This document shows, in pieces, positions 36,871-51,300 of a DNA stretch of 64,000 nucleotides. The first letter of the stretch is position 1, and the number at the start of each line of letters is the position of its first letter. The DNA comes from Prunella strophiata (lineage: Eukaryota > Chordata > Aves > Passeriformes > Prunellidae), in assembly GCA_036583965.1 (NCBI GenBank), contig JAZBQD010000017.1, forward strand, positions 23,408,385-23,472,384. The letters run 5' to 3'. A program made the translations under genes and the position numbers. The notes below the pieces were generated by a model. That model saw only the letters and a list, made by a program, of their open reading frames with translations, was not told the DNA's origin and searched no databases.

Positions 36871-38990
36871 TTTTCTTTGACCGTTCTTAATAACCATGGA
36901 GCAACCAAAACAGCTGTTTGGATAAGCAGCTTCAGATGCATTACTCCTTTTGTTTTTTTATGTAGGTTTGAAGGTAGAGATCAGAAAACAATGGACCAAA
37001 ATGGATGTGGTGGAAAGCATACCAGTTGAATGACAGGAAATTTTTCCTAGTACTTCTTTCTTAAACCCTTCTCTGAACCTGCTGTTTTGCAGACACGATT
37101 ATCTGCTTCAGTCAATGGCTTTTTGCAAGAGCAAAGACTTTCTCTGACCAGGCAGTACTGCAAAATCCATGGAAAAGTGTGTGTGCCATAATTTTTAGTA
37201 TCCTAAAATGAAAAGATCTGGCAGATGGAGTTTTGAATTAATACATTACAATTGACAGCTGGCTTACTTATAAGATCTCATACCATGCAAGAACTCCACG
37301 AGCCCTTATTAACATCGTAGGTAAAATTAGACTCTAATTTTCACCTTCCAAACTCTGTGGCAATGCTAAAACTTGATACTGTTTTTGAGTGTGGGATCAT
37401 GTAAGTCCTATCTGTAATTTGGATATGGAGCATGGGACTTGTATTGCTAGCAAGTTCTGTGTGGATTGGGATACTCAAGTTTCAAGCTTTTACAATAATA
37501 CACTTGTGCACATATTTGAGCCACCCCATAAGCTTGAGGAAACAGTCAGTCATTCTGCTGAGGTCACTGGCAGGCACTTCAAACCTGCTCAAGAGCTGCT
37601 TCACAAAAGTTCTTCCTGTCTGCAGCAAGTACTCCTTGCTGAAAGTGGATGCTGAATGCGCAACATCCATCTCCAGGCCTTTTTGTACATTGTGTTTTCT
37701 TGGCAGCATATACAAAAGAAAATACTTGACAATTTTTTTGTAATGTGCAACTGTCTGCTGTGATCCTCATATGCCTCTGCTGAAAGATTTTTTTTTCCTC
37801 TGTTTGAAAATGTTTGTTGTTTACCCAGCTTCACATACCATAATTACCTTATTTCTAGTTCTTCGGGGTCTGTGTAGCCACTTCTGATACCTCTTCCATG
37901 CCTCTGGACTGCTCTCAAAAGTTCTCCGGGTCTTCATGTCCTCAAACACAAGAAGTTCACCTGAGAGAGGATTTTTGGGCTCTGACTGTTCACTCAAGCC
38001 CCTGGGTCTTGTTCTTTGTAGACAATAATTTGTGCTTGACTGCTGCTTGCTGGCCAATTGGCCGGATGTGGAAGGACTCTACTGATGAAAGCATCTGATC
38101 AATAAACAAGGGGTAAAAGAGAAAAATCAGATGCCTGAAGGGCTTGTGTTTTGTCACTGAGCTATCACACCAGGAGTGGGATTCAGAAACCCTGGTAGTG
38201 AGTCATGCATCCGTCTTGAGGTGACCTCGGGGACTTAGCAGGATTGCTGTGGAAGAGGTACAGACTGCTGTATGAGTCACGGCATCAGGCAATAAATTAG
38301 CCAATATAATTCACTGGGAACTTTATCTATCTGCATCGCTCTGCCTGATGTGCTCTTTCCCTTTGGGAAGCTTCTGATTAAATATACTTTATTTCTTCTT
38401 TCGAAAATTGCTCACAAAAGATGCAATAAACTCAGGGGAGTCACCCACAAGTACTGCGTGTTATGCACAATGGTGAATAACAGGTAGCTTGCTTTGTCCC
38501 AGAGAACTTGGCAAACACTTCTTAAAGGGGGTCTCTAATTGAGTTGCTTGTCTGTGGAAAAAGAGGAAGGGAAAATAGGTTGTCTTGACCTACCTCTGCA
38601 GAAGAAGCTAATAATTTTTGATATGCGGGAACACTTTTAAAGCAGTTTTAAGCATAATCATGGCCATGTATCAGGGTACTTGCAATGACTAATTCTTTCT
38701 GTGAAGCTTGCTGACATCCTTCCTGTCTGTTTAGGAAAATTTAGTGTACAATTAAGGGAACTGATCAAAAGGCTATGCATGTTCCTTGCAGGCTCTGGAA
38801 GATTGGAACTTCCCAAGCCAATTAAACTAGAAGAAAATATAAATGGGGATAGATATCATAAAAGTCTAAAGCTCATTTAAACAATGCAAATATGTCTTTA
38901 AAAAAATCATCCTGTGCTGTGGATATGAAGGAAAAAATGAAATCTTTGTCATAGCAGTCCTGATTGCCTGACCCATGATTACTTCATACC
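36871..38990. other. No gene or clear repeat recognised
   Basis: There are short open frames only, on both strands and without similarity I can name. Confidence 0.5.
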
Positions 38991-40268
38991 ACATCTGCAC
39001 CTTTGCTTAGACATACCAGCTAATCCAGGAAAATATTTCCAGGCATATAAATGACAAGAAAATAATCAGAAACAGTCAGCATGGATTCACAAAGGGGGAA
39101 GTCATGCTTGATCATCCTGATAGCTCACAGTGAAACAGCTGGCCTGCTGGATGAGGATAGTGTGGGTACCTTGGACTTCAGGAACACCTTTGACAATGTG
39201 TCCCACAAGATTCTTCTAGACAGGCAGTTGTTGTATGGTTTAGGTGAGCAGACAGTGAGCTGGGCTGAAAGCTGCTCGAATGGGCAGACCCAAATGCTGA
39301 TGATTGGTGGCACAGCATGTAGCTGAATGTTGGTGACTAGCAGTGTATCCCAGGGGTCAATACTGGGTCCTTCAACAATCTTCATTAATGATCTGGATGA
39401 TGAGGCAGAATGCACAATCAGGAATTTTTCAGAGAACATAAAACTAGGAGGAGCAGCTGATAACAGAGAGTCATGTTACCATCACAGGGACATCAACAGC
39501 CTGGAGAAATGGGCTGACAGGAGCCTAATGAAATTCAGCAAGGGGAAATGCCAAATCCTGCACCTGGGGAGAAAAAAAATATATATGCTGGGTACTGCCC
39601 AGCTGGAAAGCAGTTTAGAATAGGACCTGGGAGTCCTGGGGGAGACCAAGCTGAACATAAGACAGCAGTGTGCCTTTGTGGCAAAGAAGGAGAATGATGT
39701 CCTGCATTAGAAGGAGTACTGCCAGCCAGCTGTGAGGTGATCCTGCTCCTTTATTCAGAGCTGGTGAGGATATCCCTGAAAGTTCTGCACACCTCAATAC
39801 AGCAGAGCCATGAACATATTGCTGAGAATCCACACTTCAATGGACCCTTCAGTGGAAGGGTCATTAGGATGACTGAGGGACTGGAGCACCTTTGCTATGA
39901 GGAAAGGCTGAGGGAGCTGGGTCTGTTCAGCCTGAAGAGAAGAAGGCCCAGAGGGATGTCATCAATGTCTGTGAGTGCATGAGGGGAGATCACAAAGGAG
40001 ACACAGAAGAGCTCCTTCCAGTGGTGCCCAGTGACAGGACCAGAGGCAGTGGGCACAAACTGAAACACAGGAGGGTCCCTCTGAACTTCAGGATACACTT
40101 CTCCATTGTGAGGGTGACCAAACACTAGGGCGAGTTGCCTGGAGATGTGGTGCAGTCTCCATCCTTGGAAATGCTCAAAAGTCATCTGGACACAGTCCTG
40201 GGCAACCTGCTGTAGATGACCCTGCTTGATTAGAGGTTTCTTCCAAAATGCACCATTCTGTGATTCTT
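38990..40268 (+). mobile_element. CR1 LINE fragment with 3' end
   Basis: The + strand shows decayed CR1 reverse transcriptase: AGTCAGCATGGATTCACAAA near 39078, FRNTFDNVSHKI near 39180, ADRSLMKFSKGKCQILHLG near 39510, and EGLEHLCYEERLRELGLFSL near 39880. It closes with ATTCTGTGATTCTTTT, the CR1 terminus. Several frame breaks make it inactive. The start is approximate. Confidence 0.9.
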
Positions 40269-42482
40269 TTATGGCAGAGAAAATGATGGATGAGTGTGAC
40301 CATGTGTGCATGCACAGACTGAGCACTCTCTCATCAGTGTGTGCAGGGGCACTGGAGAGAGACAGGCAAAGCATTTTTTACAGGAGATGGGGATGCAAGG
40401 ATCTCTCTTTGAAGGGGTGAAATCTGCATGGTATACCAGGAATTCTCTGGAGAAAAGTATGCTATGGGGCACTGAGTGTGCACATAAGTCACAGAGCAGC
40501 TGTGTTCCTGAATAACATGAAATCTGCTTTCTTTTCAGGAGGCAGCCTTCTAATACCTGTCAAATGGTGATGGCTTCCCTGAACTATCTGCTCCAGCAGA
40601 TCATCAGCTGAAACATGGCTGCAGGCACCAGGAGTGGCTTGCTGAGGTCCCAAGGTAGCCCCTCACTCTCAGGCATTTCTCTGGCAGCCCCTCCTCCTTT
40701 GGGAAATGCCTGCTACTTCACCCTCTGCCGCCCAGCAAGCCGAGTGGGTGAGAGGAGGTTCCTCAGCCACGGCCCTCCAGCAGCTGTGGGGCCACAGACA
40801 TTCCTTGGGGGACATCTCATCTCACCTCAGCACAGCCAGCTGCTGCTGGTGGCCACTGTGAAGAGCTTTCAGGGCCTCTCCAAAGACCTGGGGAGAGAGG
40901 TGAGCTGTGAGATATGTGTCTGCCAGCTCTGCTGTCCCAGTGATCGATACCCGGCAATAAGCACTGCTGGAGATCAGACCAAAGCATGTTTACACTGTGA
41001 AATTTCCGTTTTTTATTTGGCTTTTGGGTACACCGGAGACCAGGATCAGGGAGTGACAGAAGTCTGTCCAGACTTCCTTCCAACACAGTGAACATGCTGC
41101 TGAAGACTGCCTTCAGAGGAAACAGTGTTTGAGTTTGTACCCAAAGGTACCCTCCATGAGGAGTTATAGGGATAAATATGCAGAAATGATTTTTAGGAAT
41201 ATCTTGATGTTTTCCTCCATGGATAGTGCAATGAATGGGTAGGAAGTGGTAGTAGTGGTAAGGCCTCTGTGATGGAGTGGGGAAAAATTAGATGTTCTGT
41301 TGTCCAAAGAAAAATGCATGTGCATCACCATGGCCCTTGCATGCCACCACAGTCCAAAAATTAAGAACTGACTTGTACAAACATCACTCATAAGAGTGGC
41401 TAAATGTGTACTTGATTAACCTTATTGCCCTACTGACTAATTAGGCAGCTTATGGGGACAGCTTCACAGATGGTAATATTTGCTTTCTATGGACTTGTTC
41501 CCTTTTCCCATAAGCTGCACCCAAAAGTATCCATTATCTAAGCAAGCCATCGCAGATGGTGAGATGACAGCAAGCATGAGTCAGTCCTGGTACTGCACTG
41601 TGTCAGGGAGCAGTATTTAAAGAAAGGGTTGTGTGTTCATGGTGCTGGGAGCACAGCTCTGTGAATGCTTTCTGTGTGGACCAGATACTGGTGTTTACTA
41701 CATGAGGAGGTGTGTAACCACAAACATGTGAAGGGCAGTGATGGGGGAGGACTTTGCCAGCATTACACACATTTCAATGCAGTACAGTGTTCTTATGTTT
41801 CAAAGGCATTTGATGCAGGGGTGTAATAAAGTTTTCATTGCTGTATACTTGGAGTGCTTGCAACATTTAGAGTTGGTAAAAAGCTTGCATGCTGATATCA
41901 GGGGATATAAAATGGCTCCTGATTGCAAGTGTGAGTGTAAATACACTGCTTTTCACTCCCTTTCCACAGAACAGACCTATGTCTCTGAAGAAATGAGAAT
42001 GGGGAAGGTTGCTGTAAAAAGAGCTACACATGTTGCAGAGGAGGAGCAGAGCACGTGAAGGTCTCCAGCCATCCTGCAGGAGTGAGGGGTTGGTGCAAAC
42101 CAAACCTTAAGAGCAGGCTTAGAATGGCCAGACCTGTTCCTCTGCCCACCCTCATTTCCCCTGCACTCTGCCTGGAGCAGAGACAATGCAGGCCACTTGG
42201 GGCAGCTCCATTTGAGCAGGGATGTTCCTTACCACCTCCCAGAGATAGTAGGTTTAGAGGGTGCCAGAGAATATTTACCCAATGTGTTTACTGTTGCTGG
42301 CCCTTCACAGCCCATCACCAGCCATTCCCTGGCTGAGGCTCCATCTCTACACCCAGTGTCAGGCATCAGGTACCCTTGATCCTCTGTCGAGGGATCTCCA
42401 GCCAACAAAGGAGCCCACATGGCATGTTCTTTTTTTTGCTCTGCATGTTGCAGTGAAATACTGTCCAAAGCGTGTGCAAAAC
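40269..42482. other. No gene recognised between CR1 and LTR
   Basis: An open + frame at 40615-41091 (158 codons) begins MAAGTRSGLL, but it has no recognisable domain, no conserved splice context and an unremarkable composition. I treat it as chance. The rest has shorter frames only. Confidence 0.45.
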
Positions 42483-43106
42483 TGTAGGAGGTCTCTCAGG
42501 AGCTCGAGATGGCCCCGATCTGTTTGAGAGTCTCTGTTTCCCAGCCCAAGAACCGGAGAAGGAGTCAGGAGTCCCCTTGTGCAATTTTCAAGGTTGTTTA
42601 TTTCTCCTTATCTAACACATTTTCTCCCTGACCAGCTGAGGTCTGTTCAGCAGGTCAGACCAAGGCACACTGCCCACCTCTGGGGCGGTGTTGTCTTTTT
42701 AGACTAAAAACTGCGTGTACATTATTTACAGTTACTTTCCAATACCCATCACCTGTATTACGCAGTCCAACTCTACTCTAAACCAATCCAAAAGTGCCAC
42801 CATCACCCAAAATATGAGGCTAAGAAGAAGGAGAAAGAAGGACAGAACATGCCCAAATTCCTCCATCTTGACCCCCGAACCCTTATTCTAAAAAAACCCA
42901 AAATTCTACTTTTTTACCCTGTGATAAGCTAATTATTATTCTACTTAATTTTTGTGGGTTGCAACTCTTCATATAAGGTTGGTAATTTTTTCCATTAATC
43001 GAAATCAAAGGCACAGGGGTCTTGGGCTCTGTGCCAAGGCCTTTGAACCCCCTGCCAGGGGCTCAAGCCATCCAGGGCAGCCAGAGGGATGTCTTGTGTT
43101 CCGACA
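42483..43106 (-). mobile_element. Solo LTR of an ERVK-type endogenous retrovirus
   Basis: On the minus strand it starts TGTCGGAACACAAGACATCC at 43106 and ends CCTCCTACA at 42483, with TG...CA ends and a length of 624 bases. CAAAAC flanks it on both sides (42477-42482 and 43107-43112), a perfect 6-base duplication typical of class II elements. A polyadenylation signal AATAAA lies about 150 bases before the 3' end. No internal genes remain. Confidence 0.92.
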
Positions 43107-43112
43107 CAAAAC

Positions 43113-46100
43113 TGTTTAAATTACTTCCACCAAAGAATAAATTTTTCATTGGCATGGTGATAGGAAAGACATGGTAATAGAAATTTTGCAACTTTTTGCT
43201 CCTTCCTGCAAAGTGCAAGTGGTTCCTGAGACTGATGGCATTTTGGGTCACCAGGGTGTGTGGGCACTGTCTCTTTAGCTGGCCTATTCCCAGAAGCAGG
43301 ACAGCTGTCAGAGGTCTAGCCCCAAGGCCTGCAGGGGAGGACACTGCTACAGGAGAAGCCAGTGTGCTTCCTGCTTCCCTGACTGCTGCACTACAAGCAG
43401 ATGGGCACAACTCGTGTCAAGGATAAAGACCCTTGTCTAAGCACATCCTTGGGGCTTCCAGTTGATTCCAAATGCCCTCCTTCCAAGACTAACTTTCATT
43501 TTCCACCCAGGAAGCAATGTCCAGCTGAAGCAATAGAATATGGGCATCAGAGACTCCTTGTCTATACAGACAGCTTTTCCCAGGCACAGTCACCTGGCTT
43601 GGACACCCTCTCAACCCATCTCCCTATAGAAAGTTAGCACAAGCCAATCTGGAACCCTCCTCTGCTGCTGTCATGGTCTCTGAAAAGGAGCAACACGCCA
43701 TTGGTGTGTTTTGAATTGTACCTTGTGCTTTGACAGGAAGCTGCCATGTGGCAGGATGAGAAATTAATTAGCCTCATGCTGCTGCAAGCATTTCAAGTCC
43801 CAGCTGACAACAGACTAATTAAGAACCTCCCTGTGGTGTCTATTTTAGATAGCCATTTACTTTGATACAATTTAACAAGGGCTTTTCTAATGGTTTATTT
43901 CATAGGCAGCTCATTAGATTAATATGTGGCAAACAGCAGGAACTTGAATAGACATTTTGAATTCTCAGCCACCAAAAGTCAATACAATTTTGCCAAAGAG
44001 AGCACTAATTTTATCAAGGCAAAACATATGCTTCCTTCTGATATTTTGTGTAATGTCATTTGTTTCCAGATGTCACCTTAACCTAAGTCCACAAGTTTTG
44101 AAAACTGAAGGTGACCTTGTAAGTGCTGGTTCTAAGGAGCCAATTAATGCCACTCTATGAGATTTTCCCATCAGAGCCATTTGTGGTGCTTGCAGACTGA
44201 GCACCAAGGGCTTCAGCATCTCAGTGAGGACTGAGGAACCAAACTTCCTGCTGGCCCAACAATCCCTGCATCCATGGCTATGGAAAATGTTGATACATGT
44301 ACAACTCCAAGGCTTTCACAGGATCTCCCACAAAGCCTAACAGAATCAGAAAGGGACCCTACATCCCTCAAATGGCAGGAAGGAGTGTTCTTCCTTTCTA
44401 CCTTAGCTTTGAAATGTTAAGCTTGACCCTACCTAACTGCACCAACACAGTTTGTCTTTAGGAACCACTAGGAGTGCCACATGTAGCCTGGACCAAAGTA
44501 GGGACATGGATTGAAAATTAACCCAGAAGCAACTTGATTTTCTCCCTACAATCTGTCCTAATGGGAAAACGTAGGAGGATTTTACCTTCCCTTTCTGTCT
44601 CTGCACTGCCTCATGTTCATGAATTACAATTGTGAGGATGAAGTATTTGATCCAAATTAAGAGTGAGTGGACGACAGCAAAGATGGCAGGTTGGACCTTA
44701 CATAGCACATGATTGTTGCTATGCTTGGAAAGAACACTGGGGCTCTGGGTGGGGAAAGAGAGCAAAGAACATAATCTGAAAGCCTTGCCAGGGGAATAGG
44801 GTGGTGCCACAGCAGCCAGTAAATACTCTGTGTGATTTTCAGCAGGACACAGTTTGCCACATGACTGAGATCAAGTTTGTCATTGTCACTAGAATTAATT
44901 GGGAAGGTCTCTTTGAAATGAATATTTGAACATCTAATGTGTTTTCTTTCTCCCTGGAGATACTAACCAGTTCCCTGTTTTCAGAAACTTAGGTTAAAGC
45001 TTAGGTTAAAGCCTCAGAGACTCATTTTGCTTACAAGTTTGGTTGAAATTGGCTGGTGGATTTGGATACATAATTTCATTGGACAAATTGCTTAAACTGT
45101 GACTGCCTCCCTACAAGTCATCTGCTCAGAGCCACCTGCTCAGAGGCACACAGATCATCATTGTTTGTTGATGAAGAAGAGTGTTTCCATGCTTTTCTTT
45201 CTAAAATGCTATCCCAAACTAAAATTCCTATAGTCTTGTCTAGGATAACACATAGGAAGTGAAAACTAAAAACATTAGTGGGGTTATCAGTTTGCATTTC
45301 TCAGCACCTAATTGTTTGTAATTCTTGCCTCACTCTCCCTCATTCCCAGAAATACTGTGTGACCAGAATTTGGAACATTTCCCCTGTTTCATGGCAACAG
45401 AGCTATGCTGTAGAGGCTCCACAAAGCCACACACATTATGATTTTTATCCCTTGTTGCAGGCTGGCTTTGTGTAAACACTTCCTTCCCAGTCCTGTCTGA
45501 GCCTTTTTGGATGCAAGCAGCTACAGCAAATATCAAGTTTGACTTCATTTGCTGTAGCTATCTGTCCTCTGCCTCCTAATCCTCCAGGCTGATGCTGCTT
45601 TCCCCCGTGGCTGAATGCTGGGAGGCTGGTGACCCACTTCCCGAGATGGAAGGCACCATGGAACATAGGGTAGCTGCAGAACCCAGCAGCTCTGTTGAAG
45701 CTGAGTGCTGACAGCCAGAAGGCAGTAAGGACTGAGTGCAATTGCCTCTGAAATGCACACTGTGCACTTCCCCCAGCAGATGCCTCTGCTGTAGCCGTGT
45801 GACAAAACGTGCTTTTGACTCACTCCTCACAGGTGAATACTGGCTCAGTGCTATCAGCTTGAATTTCTTCCTGTCAAAAGCCTCCAAGGGCCCTATTAAG
45901 CAGGGGGTTCTAAAGCTTTTTTTTTCTGAAGAGTAGCTTTATATAAGCAGCCTGTGTCACATTGATGAAATTATTATTTCTGTCTTTTTCTGGTGGTCCT
46001 TTGGGCATTTCCTGGTGCCTTCCTGAGGTCACTGGCACTCCTCTGCTGACTTCTCCCTTGGCTGAGCTCAGCCTGCCAAAAAACAAATTTTGTCTACTGG

Positions 46101-48284
46101 GGTGCTTATGTCAACTGCTGGGTGCAACTGGATGAGCTGCAGTTCCTTTTCAAACTATCAGGTGGGGTTTTTTGTACTCTTTTATTTACTATTAAATATC
46201 TGTTTCCAAGAATATTGTGTGGTTTCTAAGGATACTGTGTGTAAGATCCCCCAGGTTCTAAACTCACATGTCCTTTGTGCTTTGGTGTATTAACAGATGG
46301 AGTACTTGAGCATGTTGCAGTACCTTAGAGTCTGTCTGGCTTCTGAAGCTGACCAGATATCTGCTGATAATTTTCAAAAGCAGAAATTCTTTATGGGAAC
46401 ATGAAATCATGTCAAGGTCATGTGGATGAGCTACATCTGAACACCAAGTGACCACAACCCACCATGCTACATATTTCCTGGCAGAGGCTTGCTCAGCCCC
46501 AGCAGTAACACTGAACAGCACATTGTACCTGATTCTGCAGTTTTGATTTCCATACTCTCACCAAATGTGTGTCATTGATTCCTAAGTACTCTCTTGCCCT
46601 GGGTCCCAGGCATTGCACTTGGTTTCTTCTATATTCCTAGCTCCCTTCAAGGGCAAGGCTATTCTCAGGGATAATATGGTCACCTGTTAAACACACTGGG
46701 AGCAGCCCAGGAGGCATGGAGTCCCTGGGCTTAAACTGTAGAGTATGATCCTGTGTCTCTAGTAAGGGCACTGGTTTTCCATTTGTAAATTCCTGTCCTA
46801 AATCCCACCCTATTCTGCCAACAGAAACCACCAGCTGCCATGTTATCCTGTGGCCTTTTGCAGGGTTGCTGTTTCCAGCAAATTAAGTCTCTAGTAGTGT
46901 TTTAGCATTCATTCAGACCCTGCATCCCTGTCAGGATCTTTTCTACATTTCCTATTCAGGTGCTACCTGCAAAACATATAATCAGTCAGAGGGACAAAGA
47001 CTCAGCAACATGTGTTAGACAGATTCATCCCCTGTGATCAAAGGCCCTGTCCTTATTCTGTTAAATTTGATGGAAATTTTACTAATAACCTCAGAAGACC
47101 AGGATATTACTCTCCCTGATTAGTGGACAAGACCATTACAACATTATAGCTTCAGAAGACATTAAATCTCTTTGCCTACTCTTTGGGTGGGGGGAACAAG
47201 GCATGTGTTATGCTTCCTCTTTGGACGATGCCTGTTCTCACAACTGGTGATCATCTGAGACAGGAGCTGGTGTCCTGTCAGAGGAGTGGGCTGTAGCAAT
47301 TTCTCTCATTACCACATATTTAGCCCTGAGTTTGGAAAATGGCTCCTACTAGATAGGAGCTGAGCTAAGTTTATGTCCATGGTTGCAGCTGTGCATTTCT
47401 AGTCCCCGTTACCATTGGTGCTGCAGAACCCAGTGCTGAACTTCCACTACTTTGTATTCGTTCCTAGGAGTCTTGGTGGAGGGGTTTTGAGATAATTTCT
47501 CTGTCTTCCCCTGAATTTTTATTTCTGGAGTGTGTCTCAAATGTACTTAGAGAAGAGGAATGGAATTCAGCAGTATGACTGCACTAGCAGAGCAAATGTT
47601 TTGCTGGTGGTAATTATTTCCCCCATCACGTTAGCACTGAATTTGTTCTGGTATTCCTGAAATGCCTTTAAACACTTCACTTCTTTAGAGTGAGCCAAAA
47701 TGCTTCTTGTGTGAAAGCTAGCCCTGGGAAGACAGCACTAAGCCTCTTAGGAGAGCAAAGTTGTGCCTGTGTTTAGACTTATTCCATCACCCTCTGTGGC
47801 ACTTGAGCTGATTCCACTTTTTATGCCTATCACTTTCTCATTTCCTTTGGCTACGATCCCTCTTTCTTTCTGCTGAAATGTTTGGAGGGCAGGCAATTCC
47901 ATGGCTGCCTGCAGATGAAACCAGATCAGCTTTCAGCACTGAGTTGTGTAACAGCTGCCCACTGTCACTTCAGAGCCAATTTTGGGACAGTGTCATCAGC
48001 TTTGTCAATCCATATGTCCCAGGGAGATTTTTAGTGGATAAAAGCTTAAGTGTGTATTAAGTGGATCAAATTCTTAAATGTACATCAGAGACATGAAGTG
48101 TCAAATGGAACACCCAACTTTCACTAACCACACAAAACTGTAATTCATTGATATCAGAGTTCCATGAATTCCAGCTATCCATAGGCACATGATATCTAAA
48201 AGATTGTCCTGTGCTCACCTGAGCCTGTACATGAATAGGTGGGAATGAACAAGAAAAAATTTAGTAGCCTTTTTGCAAATTTTG
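43113..48284. other. No gene recognised
   Basis: Mixed-composition unique sequence with short open frames on both strands. No exon, RNA gene or mobile element could be supported. A small direct repeat TTAGGTTAAAGC occurs twice at about 44991-45013. Confidence 0.5.
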
Positions 48285-48287
48285 CCT

Positions 48288-48328
48288 TTTGTTTTGTTTT
48301 GTTTTGTTTTGTTTTGTTTTGTTTTGTT
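48288..48328. repeat. (GTTTT)n microsatellite
   Basis: About eight consecutive GTTTT units. Confidence 0.95.
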
Positions 48329-51300
48329 AAATAAACATTTTAATTGCCAGGTTTGTGTTTGTCAAAAGCATGTGACAAAAAAAAAAAAAGCCAGTATGAA
48401 TGGTATCAGAGTTTTAGTTCCACTAAGCAAATATAAAAAGATCCAGTGGAAGCTTGCAAATATAGTTATTTCTAATATTAATCTTTCTAATATATATCTT
48501 TCTATGTTTGTAAATATAGCTTTGTAATAATAAAAATGTCCCATTCTCCTGGAAGATGTCCTCTTGCTACCCGAACAGCAGAGCCTCCTGCAGTGAGAGC
48601 ATGCCCTAAGTTGCTCTTTGCCATTGCATTCATTTCTGAACAAGATCACAAGACCCCAGGGCTGGTAGGTCAGCTGCACACAAGCTGCATCAGAGCCCAG
48701 GTGGCTTCTGGCAGGAGGTTCAGCCCCAGCCCATCCTGTCAGCAAGTGCCAGGCAGCTCGCAGTTTGCATACACAGCTCCTGAACTGAAGCACTGTGTGC
48801 TCCAGGTGAGCTGTCTGCAGAGACCCTGCTGCTGAAAAGTAAGTCTCAGGATGGGGTTTGGACATATTTCTCTTTGTCTAAACACAAAAGCATGATCAGT
48901 TCAGCTTGATTCACTTGCCTTGTTTGTACTAGTTAAGTTACTCACTAGCCTATTAGTGGCTTAACTTCATCCATTGCCTTAATATTTATTTAACTAACTC
49001 AATTTAAATAAGAAACCAATCACATCTGGTGCAAAATTTGCTGAATGATAGAGAATTGTGGCTGCTCAGACGCTCACAGTCTGACATTAACTCTAGGTCA
49101 CTTCTCAATAGGCTTCTGCACATCCACAACATGACAGCTGCCTTCAGGGTGGCCAGAGGAATGAAAAAAATGAATGCTTATTTATTTTATTTGAAATAAC
49201 TCTCATGTTGTAAACAAACTAGCAAGTCCACCTTAGCCAGGCATGGAGCGTTTATAAATCAGTGTAAGGAGCTCTGTTGCTCTGACAGTCAATTGGTATA
49301 CATTGATTTGCATTTTTCACTGATCAGACCTACCTGCATGAGATTAATGCCTTACAATTATCTTATATTTGAAAAGTGAGTTTGACCAATTCCTTTACAG
49401 CACTGGCTAACTTTTAATAGGACATAATAACCCAGCATCCTGGGTCCCTTTGAACACTGGATTTCGCTGTGGAAGGTCACATAATACTTTTTCCAGGAAT
49501 AACCTGGGATTTGTTCAAGTTGGATAAATTCCAGCTCTAGTATTACACTAGAAATTACACTTTGCCTTCCCCAATTCCCCCAAAGATCCAATTAATTCAG
49601 GCATTCTTAGCATAAAACTGTTACACACTGCTACTGTACATGACTAGACAGCTGCTGTACTTCCCCCAATGACAAATACTTCTCAGTGGTGCGTGAGCTG
49701 GTTCCCTCACACCACTCTGATGTGGTGTGCCTGAATGACTCCAATTCTCACAGTCCTCCAAGAAAAAGCACACTGGTAAGACACACTTTATTCATGGTCT
49801 TCCTAGACCTGCTAATCCTTCTTTATTCTAAATTCACTCCTGGATGTTGAGCTACCATAGCTGGGGAGGGTCTCAGAGCAGGGGCTGTGCCAGGTGTACT
49901 GGCAGGCTGTACTCACATAGCACATGTTGTTTTGAATACCTGGGAAGGCACCCCCGTGGACTTAATTAGTTACTTCCCCATTGCCTAACAGGCTGCTGAC
50001 ACCTGTGCTGGCTGACGTTTATCTTTAGTGAAAGAAAAGTTTAAAATCTCAGACAGTGAGTGGAGATTGGTGCCTGTTCTGCTTTTTCTTTTGAACGTGT
50101 TTTTACATCTGTTTTTTTCACCCGGTCTCAGTCCGATCCTTGCAGCAAGAGCATGTTGCTTTGAGGCCTGCTGGTCCCCAGCTCTAATGATCTGGTGTGA
50201 CTCCTGTGGATTGTAAAATCAGCTGCAGTACTCGTGTCTGACCCTTGCTGCCAGACTGCAGCCAGCTGTCACATCAGAGTCTCAGAGCTTCAGAAGAGAG
50301 GGCTTTCCAGGCCTTCAGAAAACTTGCCCCTGTCATAATCACTGTGGCAGTGAGGATGTTTCAACACCACGGTTGAAAGCAATGGCCTCTTGCTTCTGTA
50401 GTTCTGCTCAGAAGCAATGTGAGGCCCAAAGGTAACCCCTGGCTACACCATCTTCTTGGAGGGACCTCTGCACTATTGGAGCAGCTGCTAAAAGCAGCAG
50501 GGCTACAATAAGAGAGGGTCTCATGGAAAGAAAGCTGAATATGACAAATATCAGAAGGGGGCAGTTTCTCTACCACGTGCTTTGCTCTTTGACCATCAGG
50601 GATCTTTTTGGACATGCTGTAGGATTTCCAGTTGTGTCAACTCCCAGCATATGCATCCAGGTCTGCAAGACACAATGGGGACAAATTTTTTGGGGAGTTG
50701 CTGTGAGATGGGATAATCCAAACTTCTGTCTTGTTTGCAACTGTGGATACATTTACCTTTCAACCCACAAGGGGCTCAGTTCAGCTTGCATTGCTCAAGG
50801 GGTAGAATTTCAGCTGGCAGCTTCTGGGTCAGGCAAGTGTTGGCAGGTAGAGTAGCTCTGGGAAGGAGGTTGTTCAGAGATGGGTGTCCCACGTCAGTCT
50901 GTCTCTGGTGTCCATCAAGGTTTCACTCAGTGCCAATTTACAGCTTCCTTCCTGCATGGCTGTCAGGGGTAGCTGTCATCGGACCAGACCCCTCTTCCGA
51001 TTGTGACATTGGCATCCTCTGACCACGGCATGAAGCACTGGGTAAAGGCTGCAGCAGGGAGGTGGCATGTGCCTGCCTTTGCTGCATGTGCTACCAGAGT
51101 CAGCCAGCTCACATTTCATCTGAGCTCAGTCTGGAGATGAATGCATTCAGTACATGTCCTTCCTGGAGAAACGCTGTCATCCCTGAAACTTTGCTTCCTC
51201 CAAGCTCACTGGCTTCCAAGATGTGTCATGGAGTGTAGAGAGCAAGTTAAAGCATTAGGAAAACAGGTTTCATTTCACATGTGACATTGGGCAAATTGAC

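Noticed and set aside
40615..41091. 158-codon + frame beginning MAAGTRSGLL
   Set aside because: There is no domain, signal or splice context, and a frame of this length can arise by chance in this GC-richer stretch.
48362..48865. 167-codon minus-strand frame
   Set aside because: No homology, composition unlike a conserved protein, and it runs through AT-rich low-complexity sequence.
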